Of a stretch of DNA of 17,228 bases, positions 1-6,724 are shown piece by piece (position 1 is the first letter of the stretch; each line of letters starts with the position of its first letter). This stretch comes from an uncultured Flavobacteriales bacterium (GTDB taxonomy: Bacteria > Bacteroidota > Bacteroidia > Flavobacteriales > Crocinitomicaceae). The notes beneath the pieces were generated by a model that was given only the letters and a program-made list of their open reading frames with translations, was not told the DNA's origin and ran no database searches. Position numbers and translations under genes: made by a program. The DNA is taken from assembly GCA_946479125.1 (NCBI GenBank), contig CAMLET010000010.1, positions 1 through 17,228 of the forward strand, in the 5' to 3' direction.

Positions 1-766
1 AATCCATGTCAAGCTCTAAACCGAAAGACAAGGACTTTACACTTTCGAACGTTGTTTTAATATCAGAAGCAAATTGAGAAGCATCATCTATCCAATTCTC
101 AAACCAGGAAACCTGAGCGTTCATGTTCTTCAACTGATCAATAATAAACTGATTGTTATACGACTGATGCAAACCAAGAACATAATATTGATTCATAGTT
201 CCCGATTCAAATGCTGTTGAAAATGAATTTCCAGAGTGACGTTCTTCCGTTGTACGAATATCAGCGTGCGGATCAAGATTTACAACCGAAATTGGTTTGT
301 CAAGTGCTTTTGAAACACCATTGATCAATCCAAGCGCATTGTTATGTCCACCACCAATCAGAATAGGAATTCCGCCCGCATTCACTACCTTTTCCGTCCA
401 ATCAGAAATGATATCATCCAATTCTTCAATATGCACAGATGAAATAAACTCAATCGGAGCTTCCAAATGAATGGTTCCGTGCAAACAAACGGATTCACCC
501 GTTAAGAACTCGTTGCTTTGCACATTCACAAAACGACTTATAAATGGCGGAAAACCTTTTTCAGCACCCCCCAAACCTTTATTTAGGCGTGGACCAATAC
601 TTTCCATAACACCAAGCACATGGAATTTACAGTTCTTCCAACTCTCATCGCTTGAAGAATAAAGTGTCACTTTTTCTCCCAGCTTCGTTTCACCAGCTCT
701 TTTATCCACCAAAGCATCTAATTCGTGCTTGGTAAAAAACGTATGTATAAAATGATTTGATTCCAT
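1..766 (-). CDS. Arginase/formimidoylglutamase-family hydrolase (3' end beyond window)
   Basis: A binuclear-manganese ureohydrolase-fold enzyme, probably cleaving the C-N bond of formimidoylglutamate (histidine degradation) or a related guanidino/amidino substrate. The 255 visible residues begin at the ATG whose first base is 766, and the frame stays open to base 1, so the C-terminus is missing. All six expected metal ligands can be placed: H141 in a GGGHN motif, D165/H167/D169 in NLDPHADIR, and D253/D255 in LELDMD at the window edge. The N-terminal ~120 residues contain no recognisable extra domain. It lies 27 bp downstream of the thioesterase gene on the same strand and probably shares its transcript. 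The family is well supported by the motifs; the substrate is not, because specificity residues near the C-terminus are out of view and ring-variant agmatinases or arginases are possible. Confidence 0.85.
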   Translation of the reverse strand, partial: MESNHFIHTFFTKHELDALVDKRAGETKLGEKVTLYSSSDESWKNCKFHVLGVMESIGPRLNKGLGGAEKGFPPFISRFVNVQSNEFLTGESVCLHGTIHLEAPIEFISSVHIEELDDIISDWTEKVVNAGGIPILIGGGHNNALGLINGVSKALDKPISVVNLDPHADIRTTEERHSGNSFSTAFESGTMNQYYVLGLHQSYNNQFIIDQLKNMNAQVSWFENWIDDASQFASDIKTTFESVKSLSFGLELDMD

Positions 767-793
767 ATTCTTAAGATTAATCCTTACCACATA

Positions 794-1201
794 TTAACCA
801 AACAACTCCACAAAACTTGCTGGTGGAGCAATTGGTCTCATATTTTCCTTATTCACAAAAACCAGGGTAGTCTTTCCTTTACAGATCAAATCCTCCTTTG
901 CGTTATGGATTTCATACTCGAAGAAAAGACGCGTTCCTTTCAGTTCCTTTATTAAGGTAGTAACAAAAAGCTCATCATCATAATATGCGGGCTTCAAATA
1001 ATCAATTTCAAAGTGACTTACCGGCAACATTACACCCGAATCCTCTAATTCCTTATACGAATGACCCAGTTTTCTCAAAGTTTCCACACGCCCAACTTCA
1101 AAATACGATGCATAATTTCCATAATAACAGTAACCCATTTGGTCCGTTTCTCCGTATCGAACGCGCAGTGAAACAGTATGTTGAAATGTTTTATTTTCCA
1201 T
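794..1201 (-). CDS. Acyl-CoA thioesterase, YbgC/FadM-like hotdog fold
   Basis: A 135-residue single hotdog domain, the normal length for the 4-hydroxybenzoyl-CoA thioesterase-like family. Such enzymes hydrolyse acyl-CoA thioesters in the cytoplasm. The family signature is near the N-terminus: RYGETDQMGYCYYGNY at about residues 15-30, with D20 the expected catalytic aspartate, followed by the helix YFEVGRVETLRKLG (33-46). No signal peptide or membrane segment is visible. It is transcribed divergently from dnaA across a 363-bp AT-rich gap; a thioesterase next to dnaA is an arrangement I recall from Flavobacteria. It probably heads a two-gene unit with the arginase-family gene 27 bp downstream. 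The acyl substrate cannot be read from the sequence. Confidence 0.9.
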   Translation of the reverse strand: MENKTFQHTVSLRVRYGETDQMGYCYYGNYASYFEVGRVETLRKLGHSYKELEDSGVMLPVSHFEIDYLKPAYYDDELFVTTLIKELKGTRLFFEYEIHNAKEDLICKGKTTLVFVNKENMRPIAPPASFVELFG

Positions 1202-1564
1202 TAATAAATTTGAAGCTTAAAATTCGTGTTATTTTTTGTTGAAAAGTGTAAATGTTTTACAAAAAAACAACTTATTTTTATGCTTACCACGGTGATTAAT
1301 TAAACTTTAAATTCTTAACATTTATCTAAATTAATAATCAATTCATCGACGATTAATTAAATTCTGGCATTAAAGTTCCATAGAGTTAAAGAATTACTTC
1401 AACCCCAGTAAAACTTTTTTAATAATCAACCCTTATCCAACTTTTTTTTTCACTTTTTTATGTAAATATTTGTCCTTATCAAATGGGAGCCTCAATTACT
1501 ACTGGTTTCCCGCTAGAATAAAGCAACTTTTACAATAAAAACTTTTAAAAAACTGTCTACCCCG
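1202..1564. other. AT-rich divergent intergenic region upstream of dnaA
   Basis: Gene-free 363 bp separating the thioesterase and dnaA starts. It is very AT-rich. Two different 11-bp words each occur twice as direct repeats: GATTAATTAAA at 1294-1304 and 1351-1361, and TTAATAATCAA at 1331-1341 and 1419-1429. Three plus-strand words resemble the DnaA box TTATCCACA: TTATCTAAA at 1322 (7/9), TTATCCAAC at 1433 (7/9) and TTATCAAAT at 1476 (6/9). No perfect DnaA box and no exact TAnnTTTG promoter box was found, although a near match (AATATTTG) ends at 1472. The region should hold the promoters of both flanking genes. An origin or DnaA autoregulatory function is only a possibility. Confidence 0.5.
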
Positions 1565-2995
1565 ATGAGTGCCAACCATGACGCAATATGGAATTCTTGT
1601 CTTAAAGTAATTAAGGACAATTTACCTCTTCAAGCTTATAAGACTTGGTTCGAACCAATCATTCCAACAAAACTTGAAGAAAGTGTTCTTACGATACAAG
1701 TTCCTTCTCACTTCTTTTACGAGTGGTTAGAAGAACACTATATCACTTTATTGAAGAAAGTAATTAAGAAAGAATTAGGAACTGAAGGACAGTTGGAATA
1801 CAGCATTGTTATGGAAAATTCTCCGAACAACTCAAATCCTTACACTGTAAAGCTTCCGGCTTCGAACAAGAAAGCTGTGAAGAATGCTCCGGTGAACATG
1901 CCAATTGATATCTCTGAGAATCCAATTAAGAACCCATTCATTATTCCTGGATTGCGTAAGGTTAATGTTGATTCTAATCTGAATCCTTCTTATTCTTTCG
2001 AGAATTTTGTTGAAGGAGACTGCAACCGTTTGGCAAGATCTGCAGGTTATGCTGTGGCTAACAAGCCAGGAGGAACTGCATTTAATCCTTTGTTAATATA
2101 CGGTGGTGTTGGATTAGGGAAAACTCACCTTGCTCACGCCATTGGAATTGGGGTTAAAAATCAATTCCCGAACAAAACAGTTTTATACGTTAGTTCAGAG
2201 AAATTTGCTCATCAGTTTATTGATGCTGTTCGTAACAGTACAACAAACGATTTCATCCACTTCTATCAAATGATTGACGTGTTGATCATTGATGATGTTC
2301 AATTCTTCTCAGGAAAAGAGAAAACACAAGATGTATTCTTCCATATCTTCAATCACTTGCACCAAAATGGCAAACAAATTATCCTAACATCGGATAAACC
2401 GCCAGTAGAAATGCAAGGAATGGAGCAACGCTTATTGTCTCGCTTCAAGTGGGGATTGTCCGCAGATTTGTCGACACCAGACTTAGAGACACGTATCGCT
2501 ATCATGGAGAAGAAAATGTACGGTAGCGGAATCGAACTTCCAAATGAAGTTGTAGAATACCTTGCTTACAGCATCAACACAAATATCCGTGAAATGGAAG
2601 GCGCAATGACTTCCCTACTCGCTCAGGCATCGTTAAACAAGAAGGCTATTACGCTTGACCTTGCAAAACAAATGATTGATAAGTTTGTGAAAAACACTGC
2701 ACGTGAAGTTTCTATTGACTATATCCAAAAAGTGGTTTGTGATTATTTCGATCTTCCAATTGAAATGTTGAAATCAAAAACACGTAAACGTGAAGTAGTT
2801 CAGGCTCGTCAAATTTCAATGTACTTCTCAAAGAAAATGACAAAATCATCTTTGGCAAGCATTGGAGCTCATTGTGGAGGAAAAGATCACGCAACAGTAC
2901 TACACGCATGTAGAACGGTTATGAATCTTTCTGAAACAGATAAACAATTCAGAGCTTATTTGGAGGATTTGGAAAAGAAATTGACTATCCAATAA
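1565..2995 (+). CDS. dnaA: Chromosomal replication initiator protein DnaA
   Basis: The AAA+ ATPase that binds DnaA boxes and opens the origin. At 476 residues it has normal family length and all four domains. Domain I is N-terminal (WNSCLKVIKDNL, PLQAYKTWFEP, about 9-32). A variable linker spans about 85-140. The AAA+ core carries Walker A GGVGLGKT (180-187), Walker B VLIIDDVQF (239-247), and the arginine-containing RLLSRF box (289-294). The C-terminal helix-turn-helix ends in the signature GGKDHATVLHACR (438-450). The ATG at 1565 gives the usual MSANHDAIWN N-terminus; no strong Shine-Dalgarno sequence precedes it, which is normal for Bacteroidetes. A strong hairpin terminator lies 22 bp after the stop, so the gene is probably monocistronic. 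Confidence 0.98.
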   Translation: MSANHDAIWNSCLKVIKDNLPLQAYKTWFEPIIPTKLEESVLTIQVPSHFFYEWLEEHYITLLKKVIKKELGTEGQLEYSIVMENSPNNSNPYTVKLPASNKKAVKNAPVNMPIDISENPIKNPFIIPGLRKVNVDSNLNPSYSFENFVEGDCNRLARSAGYAVANKPGGTAFNPLLIYGGVGLGKTHLAHAIGIGVKNQFPNKTVLYVSSEKFAHQFIDAVRNSTTNDFIHFYQMIDVLIIDDVQFFSGKEKTQDVFFHIFNHLHQNGKQIILTSDKPPVEMQGMEQRLLSRFKWGLSADLSTPDLETRIAIMEKKMYGSGIELPNEVVEYLAYSINTNIREMEGAMTSLLAQASLNKKAITLDLAKQMIDKFVKNTAREVSIDYIQKVVCDYFDLPIEMLKSKTRKREVVQARQISMYFSKKMTKSSLASIGAHCGGKDHATVLHACRTVMNLSETDKQFRAYLEDLEKKLTIQ

Positions 2996-3017
2996 GAATT
3001 AAATAAATACCATTCAA

Positions 3018-3056
3018 AAATGCCCTTGAGACTTACGTTTCAGGGGCATTTTTCTT
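3018..3056 (+). terminator. Intrinsic terminator of dnaA, possibly bidirectional
   Basis: Arms 3018-3032 and 3037-3051 form a 15-bp hairpin around the loop TTAC, followed by a T-rich tract. All 15 positions pair in plus-strand RNA, two of them as G-U wobbles. On the opposite strand those two become A/C mismatches, so the structure best fits dnaA transcription. An A run before the hairpin (3016-3020) gives a T run on the minus strand as well, so it may also stop transcripts of the convergent lipoprotein gene. Confidence 0.9.
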
Positions 3057-3144
3057 ACCTAACCATTACTACTGATGCTACTATAGCTTCTTTAATTTAC
3101 TGTACTCTTTTTGCGCTGCTACTAACTATATGGATTTAAATGTT

Positions 3145-4188
3145 TCAATTACAAACCTGAGTTGTATACGGAACCGTCCATCCCCAGGAAGATATTCCTA
3201 TAAACTCGTCACCAACTCCCCAGGCAGATTCAATCAATGTTCCTCCACTTATTGTTCGTTGCGTTTCTGCATGAACTGCAACAATGTAATTTGAAGGGAG
3301 ATTATTCAAAGAATAACCAAAGGTCACTGATCCTGATATCGGATTATTATAAACCCGCACTTTCGGAAAGGCATTTACATTCGGATTTCCTGAGCCGTCT
3401 ACAGGCATAGAATTGTAGGTACCTGCATAAAAGTGTATTTTACGTAAACTCCAGCCAGCAAACATATTATAAGTCACAAATAAGCTATCTGAATCATTTG
3501 TCATTAATATTTGACCGCAAATCTGCTTTTCTTCTGCCACTAAAGTTGTTGCAATCGTACTGTACTCACAACTCACACAGGTTTGCAGACAATAATTCGC
3601 AGCCATCGCCCAATTTGGACCAGGCAAAGCCAAACCTTGACCCCATGCCGTTTCACTTTGCACCAGCTGACCATTTATCACTTTTCTTGCCTCAGCATGA
3701 ACCGCTACAACGAAACAGGAAGGCAAACCAGCTAAAGGAATTCCAAAACGAAGTACTTTCTTTTTCTGATTCAATGACTTTTGATAAGGAAACTGACCTA
3801 CCTTGGGATTACCGTTCGGTGTTTGAGGCATATTTGCCAACAAGCCAACATACACATTTGCAGATTGAATCCACCAGTTTCCAGTTGTCGACAAATCAAT
3901 AAACAAACTATCTGCAGTATTGTAAATAGAAACGGAACCAATATCAATGTTTTGTCCCGCTATCAGATTTCCGTTAGACATCGTTCCACAGGGAATAATC
4001 GTCGGTAAAGTTGTTGTGCTTCCAGAATTGTTGTTGCCACATTTTTCATTTTCAATATTCGAATCTGTAGTTCTGTCTTCGAAGTCGAACTTTTTACAAG
4101 AGTTGATTAAGATTGAAACTGTAAGAAATAATGTAAAAACTAAAAAATAATGTATGGCACGTTGAGTAAAGTGTGTGTGTGTTTTCAT
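3145..4188 (-). CDS. Putative lipoprotein with two tandem copies of a ~125-residue secreted domain
   Basis: I chose the ATG at 4188 over an in-frame start at 4242 because it gives a clean lipoprotein signal: a basic N-terminus, a hydrophobic stretch, and the lipobox LINSC with the lipidated Cys at residue 31 of 347. The mature part is two homologous units, about residues 67-200 and 224-346. Each starts near a CG pair, contains a YVG/YAG strand, NGNP or SGNP followed by a FPY/FPK turn, the hexamer VAVHAE (161-166 and 303-308) and then ESAWG or ETAWG, and ends in a Cys. The two VAVHAE copies are 142 residues apart. This pattern resembles a domain of unknown function in secreted Bacteroidetes proteins; I cannot name it. 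It is convergent with dnaA. Surface exposure is likely but inferred. The codons just after the start contain an 11-bp CA dinucleotide run. Confidence 0.85.
   Translation of the reverse strand: MKTHTHFTQRAIHYFLVFTLFLTVSILINSCKKFDFEDRTTDSNIENEKCGNNNSGSTTTLPTIIPCGTMSNGNLIAGQNIDIGSVSIYNTADSLFIDLSTTGNWWIQSANVYVGLLANMPQTPNGNPKVGQFPYQKSLNQKKKVLRFGIPLAGLPSCFVVAVHAEARKVINGQLVQSETAWGQGLALPGPNWAMAANYCLQTCVSCEYSTIATTLVAEEKQICGQILMTNDSDSLFVTYNMFAGWSLRKIHFYAGTYNSMPVDGSGNPNVNAFPKVRVYNNPISGSVTFGYSLNNLPSNYIVAVHAETQRTISGGTLIESAWGVGDEFIGISSWGWTVPYTTQVCN
4171..4181. repeat. 11-bp GT/CA dinucleotide run in codons 2-6 of the lipoprotein gene
   Basis: An uninterrupted GT alternation of 11 bases lies 5 bp inside the start codon of the lipoprotein gene, encoding Thr-His-Thr-His. 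Gain or loss of one unit would frameshift the gene. At this length it may be chance. Confidence 0.6.
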
Positions 4189-4270
4189 AGTGTAGGTGTT
4201 AACGTGTCGATGTAAGTTACTGAGACAGAATAAGAAAAACAAAAAAAAGTGAAATTATTTTTCGATTAAA

Positions 4271-4278
4271 CAAAAATA
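4271..4278 (-). promoter_or_regulatory. Candidate -7 box of the lipoprotein gene
   Basis: Read on the minus strand, TATTTTTG fits the Bacteroidetes -7 consensus TAnnTTTG exactly. It would place transcription start near 4266 and leave a leader of about 75 nt. No TTTG element is found at the expected -33 spacing; the nearest is 29 nt away, so the call is tentative. Confidence 0.35.
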
Positions 4279-4365
4279 ATTTACGACGAACGTCTCATTT
4301 TAACCGACAAAACAACAATCAAACAATTAACTCGCTTTCAAAATCGTGCATCAATTCAGTATTTG

Positions 4366-4373
4366 TAACTTTG
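4366..4373 (+). promoter_or_regulatory. Candidate -7 box directly upstream of the YigZ gene
   Basis: TAACTTTG fits TAnnTTTG exactly and ends only 7 nt before the ATG at 4381. If used, the transcript would begin at or within a few bases of the start codon, giving a leaderless or almost leaderless mRNA. No convincing -33 element is visible. Confidence 0.45.
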
Positions 4374-4380
4374 GGGTTCA

Positions 4381-4974
4381 ATGAGCGGTTCGAGCAGTAA
4401 ATACCTCACAATTTCAGCAATAAGCGAAGGATTCTATAAAGAAAAGGGATCAAAGTTTATTGCATATGCTATCCCCTGCTCTACAGAAGACGAAGTAAAA
4501 CAACACATTTCCCGATTACGTAGAGAAAACCCACAAGCTGTTCACGTTTGTACAGCGTTTCGACTGGGAAGTGAAAAGAAACTTTACCGTTCAAGCGATG
4601 ATGGTGAACCTTCAAATTCTGCCGGTCCACCAATCTTAGGACAGATACAATCCTTCGATCTCACCAACATTCTTATTGCAATTGTTCGCTATTATGGCGG
4701 AACAAATCTAGGTGTTGGAGGATTGATCAATGCTTACAGAACTTCAGCCAAAGAAGCACTTGATAACGCAACAATAGTTGAAGATGAAGACCGTGTTTTA
4801 CTCGAAATTCAATTCGATTATGCTGCATATAATAACGTAATGAAGTTGTTGAAAGCGGGAAATTGCAACATTATAGAACAAACTGTAGACAATATTACAA
4901 CGATGACCGTTTCGATTCCTGAATCGAATGATGAAATAAGAACTCAATTAGAACAACAATATTCCAGAAAATGA
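4381..4974 (+). CDS. yigZ: YigZ/IMPACT family protein
   Basis: A cytoplasmic member of the YigZ/IMPACT (UPF0029) family; the eukaryotic relative regulates the Gcn2 kinase, while the bacterial role is poorly defined, with ribosome or nucleic-acid binding suggested by fold. The 197-residue length is typical. The diagnostic stretch is in the N-terminal domain: SSDDGEPSNSAGPPILGQI at about residues 72-90, then the IVRYYGG and NLGVGGLINAYRTSAKEAL motifs (about 102-128). The remainder matches the smaller ferredoxin-like C-terminal domain. No Shine-Dalgarno sequence is evident and a -7 box sits 7 nt before the ATG. The stop codon overlaps the start of the peptidase gene in ATGA, so translation is probably coupled. 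Confidence 0.93.
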   Translation: MSGSSSKYLTISAISEGFYKEKGSKFIAYAIPCSTEDEVKQHISRLRRENPQAVHVCTAFRLGSEKKLYRSSDDGEPSNSAGPPILGQIQSFDLTNILIAIVRYYGGTNLGVGGLINAYRTSAKEALDNATIVEDEDRVLLEIQFDYAAYNNVMKLLKAGNCNIIEQTVDNITTMTVSIPESNDEIRTQLEQQYSRK

Positions 4975-5900
4975 ATTATCAATTACTAGAACAATTAACC
5001 GAAATTCAAGGTGTAGCAAGCGATGAAAGTAGAATCAAAGCTTTTATTCTTGATTATGTTGCAGAGAATTCATCTTCATGGAAGACCCAACCAACGGTTC
5101 TTAATCATCCATGGCTGCAGGATAATGTTGTATTGATCTTTGGAAAACCAACCACGGCAATCTACGCCCACACAGATACTATTGGTTATTCCATCGGCTA
5201 TACCAACGACTTGATTCGAGTTGGTGGTCCGCGAAATATTGATGGAACGCAATTGGTTGGAATGGATGGCGACAAAGAAGTTGAAGCAGAAGTAATGATG
5301 ATTGAAACAGAACATGGCGACATACTTCCGCATTATGTTTCTACTTCCAAAATCACTCCCGGAACACTGATGTCATTTGCTCCCAATTTCAGAGAAACGA
5401 ACGAATATGTTCAATCAAAATATTTGGATAACAGACTTGGTGTTTTCAATGCACTAAAAGTTGCCGAAACACTGGAAAACGGCGCAATTGTATTTGGAAC
5501 CTATGAAGAACACGGCGGGAATTCCGTTGGATTTATTGCGAAATACCTGTTTGAAAACTATGGAGTTCAACAGGCCCTGATCAGCGACATCACTTGGGTA
5601 ACCTCTCACGTAACACATGGCGGCGGAGTAGCTATTTCCATGCGCGACAGCATGTTACCTCGCAAGAGTTATTTGGATAAAATCATTGCTCTTGCAAAAG
5701 AAAGTGGCGTTCAATTTCAACTAGAAGTAGAATCCGCTGGCGGAAGTGACGGATCTGTTCTTCAAAAAGCAAGTTTACCGATAGATTGGTGTTTCATTGG
5801 TGCTCCGGAAGACAATGTACATACACCGGACGAAAAGGTTTATAAAAACGATATTGAGGCGATGATTGCACTTTACGAATACCTGATGAAGAAACTTTAG
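4971..5900 (+). CDS. M42-like zinc aminopeptidase (M42/M20 superfamily)
   Basis: A 309-residue cytoplasmic metallopeptidase, probably a dinuclear-metal aminopeptidase acting on short peptides. The ligand set of the family can be placed: H67 and D69 in AHTDT, bridging D153 in KYLDNR, the catalytic pair E179/E180 in TYEEHGG, D206 in SDITW, and H284 in VHTPDE. No signal peptide is present. It is slightly shorter than classical M42 enzymes (about 340-360 residues), perhaps through a reduced PDZ-like insertion, seen here at about 70-150. The ATG at 4971 overlaps the TGA of the preceding gene by 4 bp, indicating one operon with translational coupling. Assignment to M42 rather than a neighbouring M20/M28 subgroup is by motif only; the true substrate is unknown. 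Confidence 0.85.
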   Translation: MNYQLLEQLTEIQGVASDESRIKAFILDYVAENSSSWKTQPTVLNHPWLQDNVVLIFGKPTTAIYAHTDTIGYSIGYTNDLIRVGGPRNIDGTQLVGMDGDKEVEAEVMMIETEHGDILPHYVSTSKITPGTLMSFAPNFRETNEYVQSKYLDNRLGVFNALKVAETLENGAIVFGTYEEHGGNSVGFIAKYLFENYGVQQALISDITWVTSHVTHGGGVAISMRDSMLPRKSYLDKIIALAKESGVQFQLEVESAGGSDGSVLQKASLPIDWCFIGAPEDNVHTPDEKVYKNDIEAMIALYEYLMKKL

Positions 5901-5908
5901 AGATGATT

Positions 5909-5943
5909 GGTCATCGAGTCCGCCGCGGCGTAAGATGCACGTC
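5909..5943. repeat. GC-rich palindromic REP-like element between convergent genes
   Basis: The 44-bp gap between two converging genes holds GGTCATCGAG (5909-5918), identical to the first ten bases of the repeat at 13430. It is followed by the perfect 10-bp palindrome CGCCGCGGCG (5921-5930), then GGCGTAAGATG (5927-5937), which matches 10 of 11 bases in the hairpin at 16339. This high-GC island in an AT-rich genome looks like debris of dispersed repeats. Confidence 0.55.
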
Positions 5944-5944
5944 T

Positions 5945-6361
5945 TTACAATTTCCTCATCTCCCACCTTCCTTTCGAAGCTGGAAACAATGCCAATCGGC
6001 CATTCACTTTTCCAATTCCGAACTTGAATTTCCAGGATCCGGAAATCGAATTTTCTTTTAGAATTCCTGAGTAATAGATTTTACGATGTGGTTTATTTTC
6101 TTCTATTCTGCCCTCACCTTTCACAAGAACGGTAGATACCGGCATCTGCTTAATGAAATTCACTTTTCCATCTTTAACTTCACCAGAAACGGTTCCACGC
6201 CCCTTTGTTCCGCCTGTTTCCAAATCGTCTTCGACAAATCCTGAAAATCGTTTTCCATCAAATTCAGTTATTTCAAGTTGGAACTTTGTAATTCTCCCTT
6301 GAACATCTTGCGGGAGTTTTCCTTCTCCCATTTTGTATGTTCCCGTCCAGATTCCAATCAT
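5945..6361 (-). CDS. Small beta-rich protein of unknown function
   Basis: I do not recognise this 138-residue protein. It has no signal peptide, no membrane segment and no cysteine. The sequence alternates hydrophobic and polar residues with many glycines, and repeats a pattern of WxG or GxW turns: IWTGTYKMGEG near the N-terminus, FSGFVEDD, GTVSGEVKDGKVNF, YYSGILKENSISGSWKFKFG, and GRWEM at the C-terminus. This suggests an all-beta meander, possibly a lipocalin- or avidin-like barrel; that fold is inference. It starts only 4 bp after the lipoprotein stop and is the last gene of the three-gene operon led by the HI0933-type flavoprotein. The downstream neighbour is the REP-like element between converging genes. 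Confidence 0.75.
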   Translation of the reverse strand: MIGIWTGTYKMGEGKLPQDVQGRITKFQLEITEFDGKRFSGFVEDDLETGGTKGRGTVSGEVKDGKVNFIKQMPVSTVLVKGEGRIEENKPHRKIYYSGILKENSISGSWKFKFGIGKVNGRLALFPASKGRWEMRKL

Positions 6362-6365
6362 AAAT

Positions 6366-6719
6366 TTATCTCACTGCTGAAATTTCAGAAATCGTTATGA
6401 TCTCATAAATGGAACAATCGCCTTCCATTTTGGTACCGGTTGTTACCGAATTGAAACGGATTTTCATTCCTTCCACCTGGTATTTTTCTTCCAAATTCGC
6501 TGGTGAAAAGTATTTGATCACATCTCCCTGAATAACATGTATCGTAATTCCACATTTTTCATCCAGATGAACAGTTCCTAAATAACGTTCCATTTCCTGA
6601 CCAACTGAAACATCCTCCATAGGAACGCTGTCATCAGCCATTGGCGTATCTTTTGGTGTTTTGCACGATTGAAGTATTCCAAACGCGAAAACTAAAGCTA
6701 TTATCAATTTCGTTTTCAT
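6366..6719 (-). CDS. Small putative lipoprotein
   Basis: A 117-residue protein with a short lipoprotein signal: MKTK, a hydrophobic core, then the lipobox LQSC with Cys at residue 19. The mature part starts with a Pro/Asp-rich linker (residues 20-40) and continues into a compact domain with an LDEKCG motif, an IHVIQGDVIKYFSPANLEEKY segment and one further Cys in GDCSIYE. The two mature cysteines could form a disulfide. I do not recognise the family. It lies 5 bp downstream of the flavoprotein gene and 4 bp upstream of the beta-rich protein, so it is almost certainly in one transcript with them. The cytoplasmic/envelope mix of this operon gives no clear function. Confidence 0.8.
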   Translation of the reverse strand: MKTKLIIALVFAFGILQSCKTPKDTPMADDSVPMEDVSVGQEMERYLGTVHLDEKCGITIHVIQGDVIKYFSPANLEEKYQVEGMKIRFNSVTTGTKMEGDCSIYEIITISEISAVR

Positions 6720-6724
6720 GATTT

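Noticed and set aside
1202..1564. Calling the dnaA upstream region oriC
   Set aside because: No perfect DnaA box is present, only 6-7 of 9 matches in an AT-rich sequence, and the origin is not always next to dnaA in Bacteroidetes.
3498..3902. 134-residue plus-strand open frame inside the lipoprotein gene
   Set aside because: It is antisense to a gene with a clear lipoprotein signal and internal homology, and its translation shows no recognisable feature.
4189..4242. Longer N-terminus of the lipoprotein starting at 4242
   Set aside because: It would put 18 residues before a complete lipoprotein signal peptide; the ATG at 4188 gives a normal one.
5901..5944. GC-rich palindrome after the M42 peptidase as an intrinsic terminator
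   Set aside because: The perfect palindrome has no usable loop and neither strand shows a U tract of useful length after it; repeat identity with other sites explains it better.
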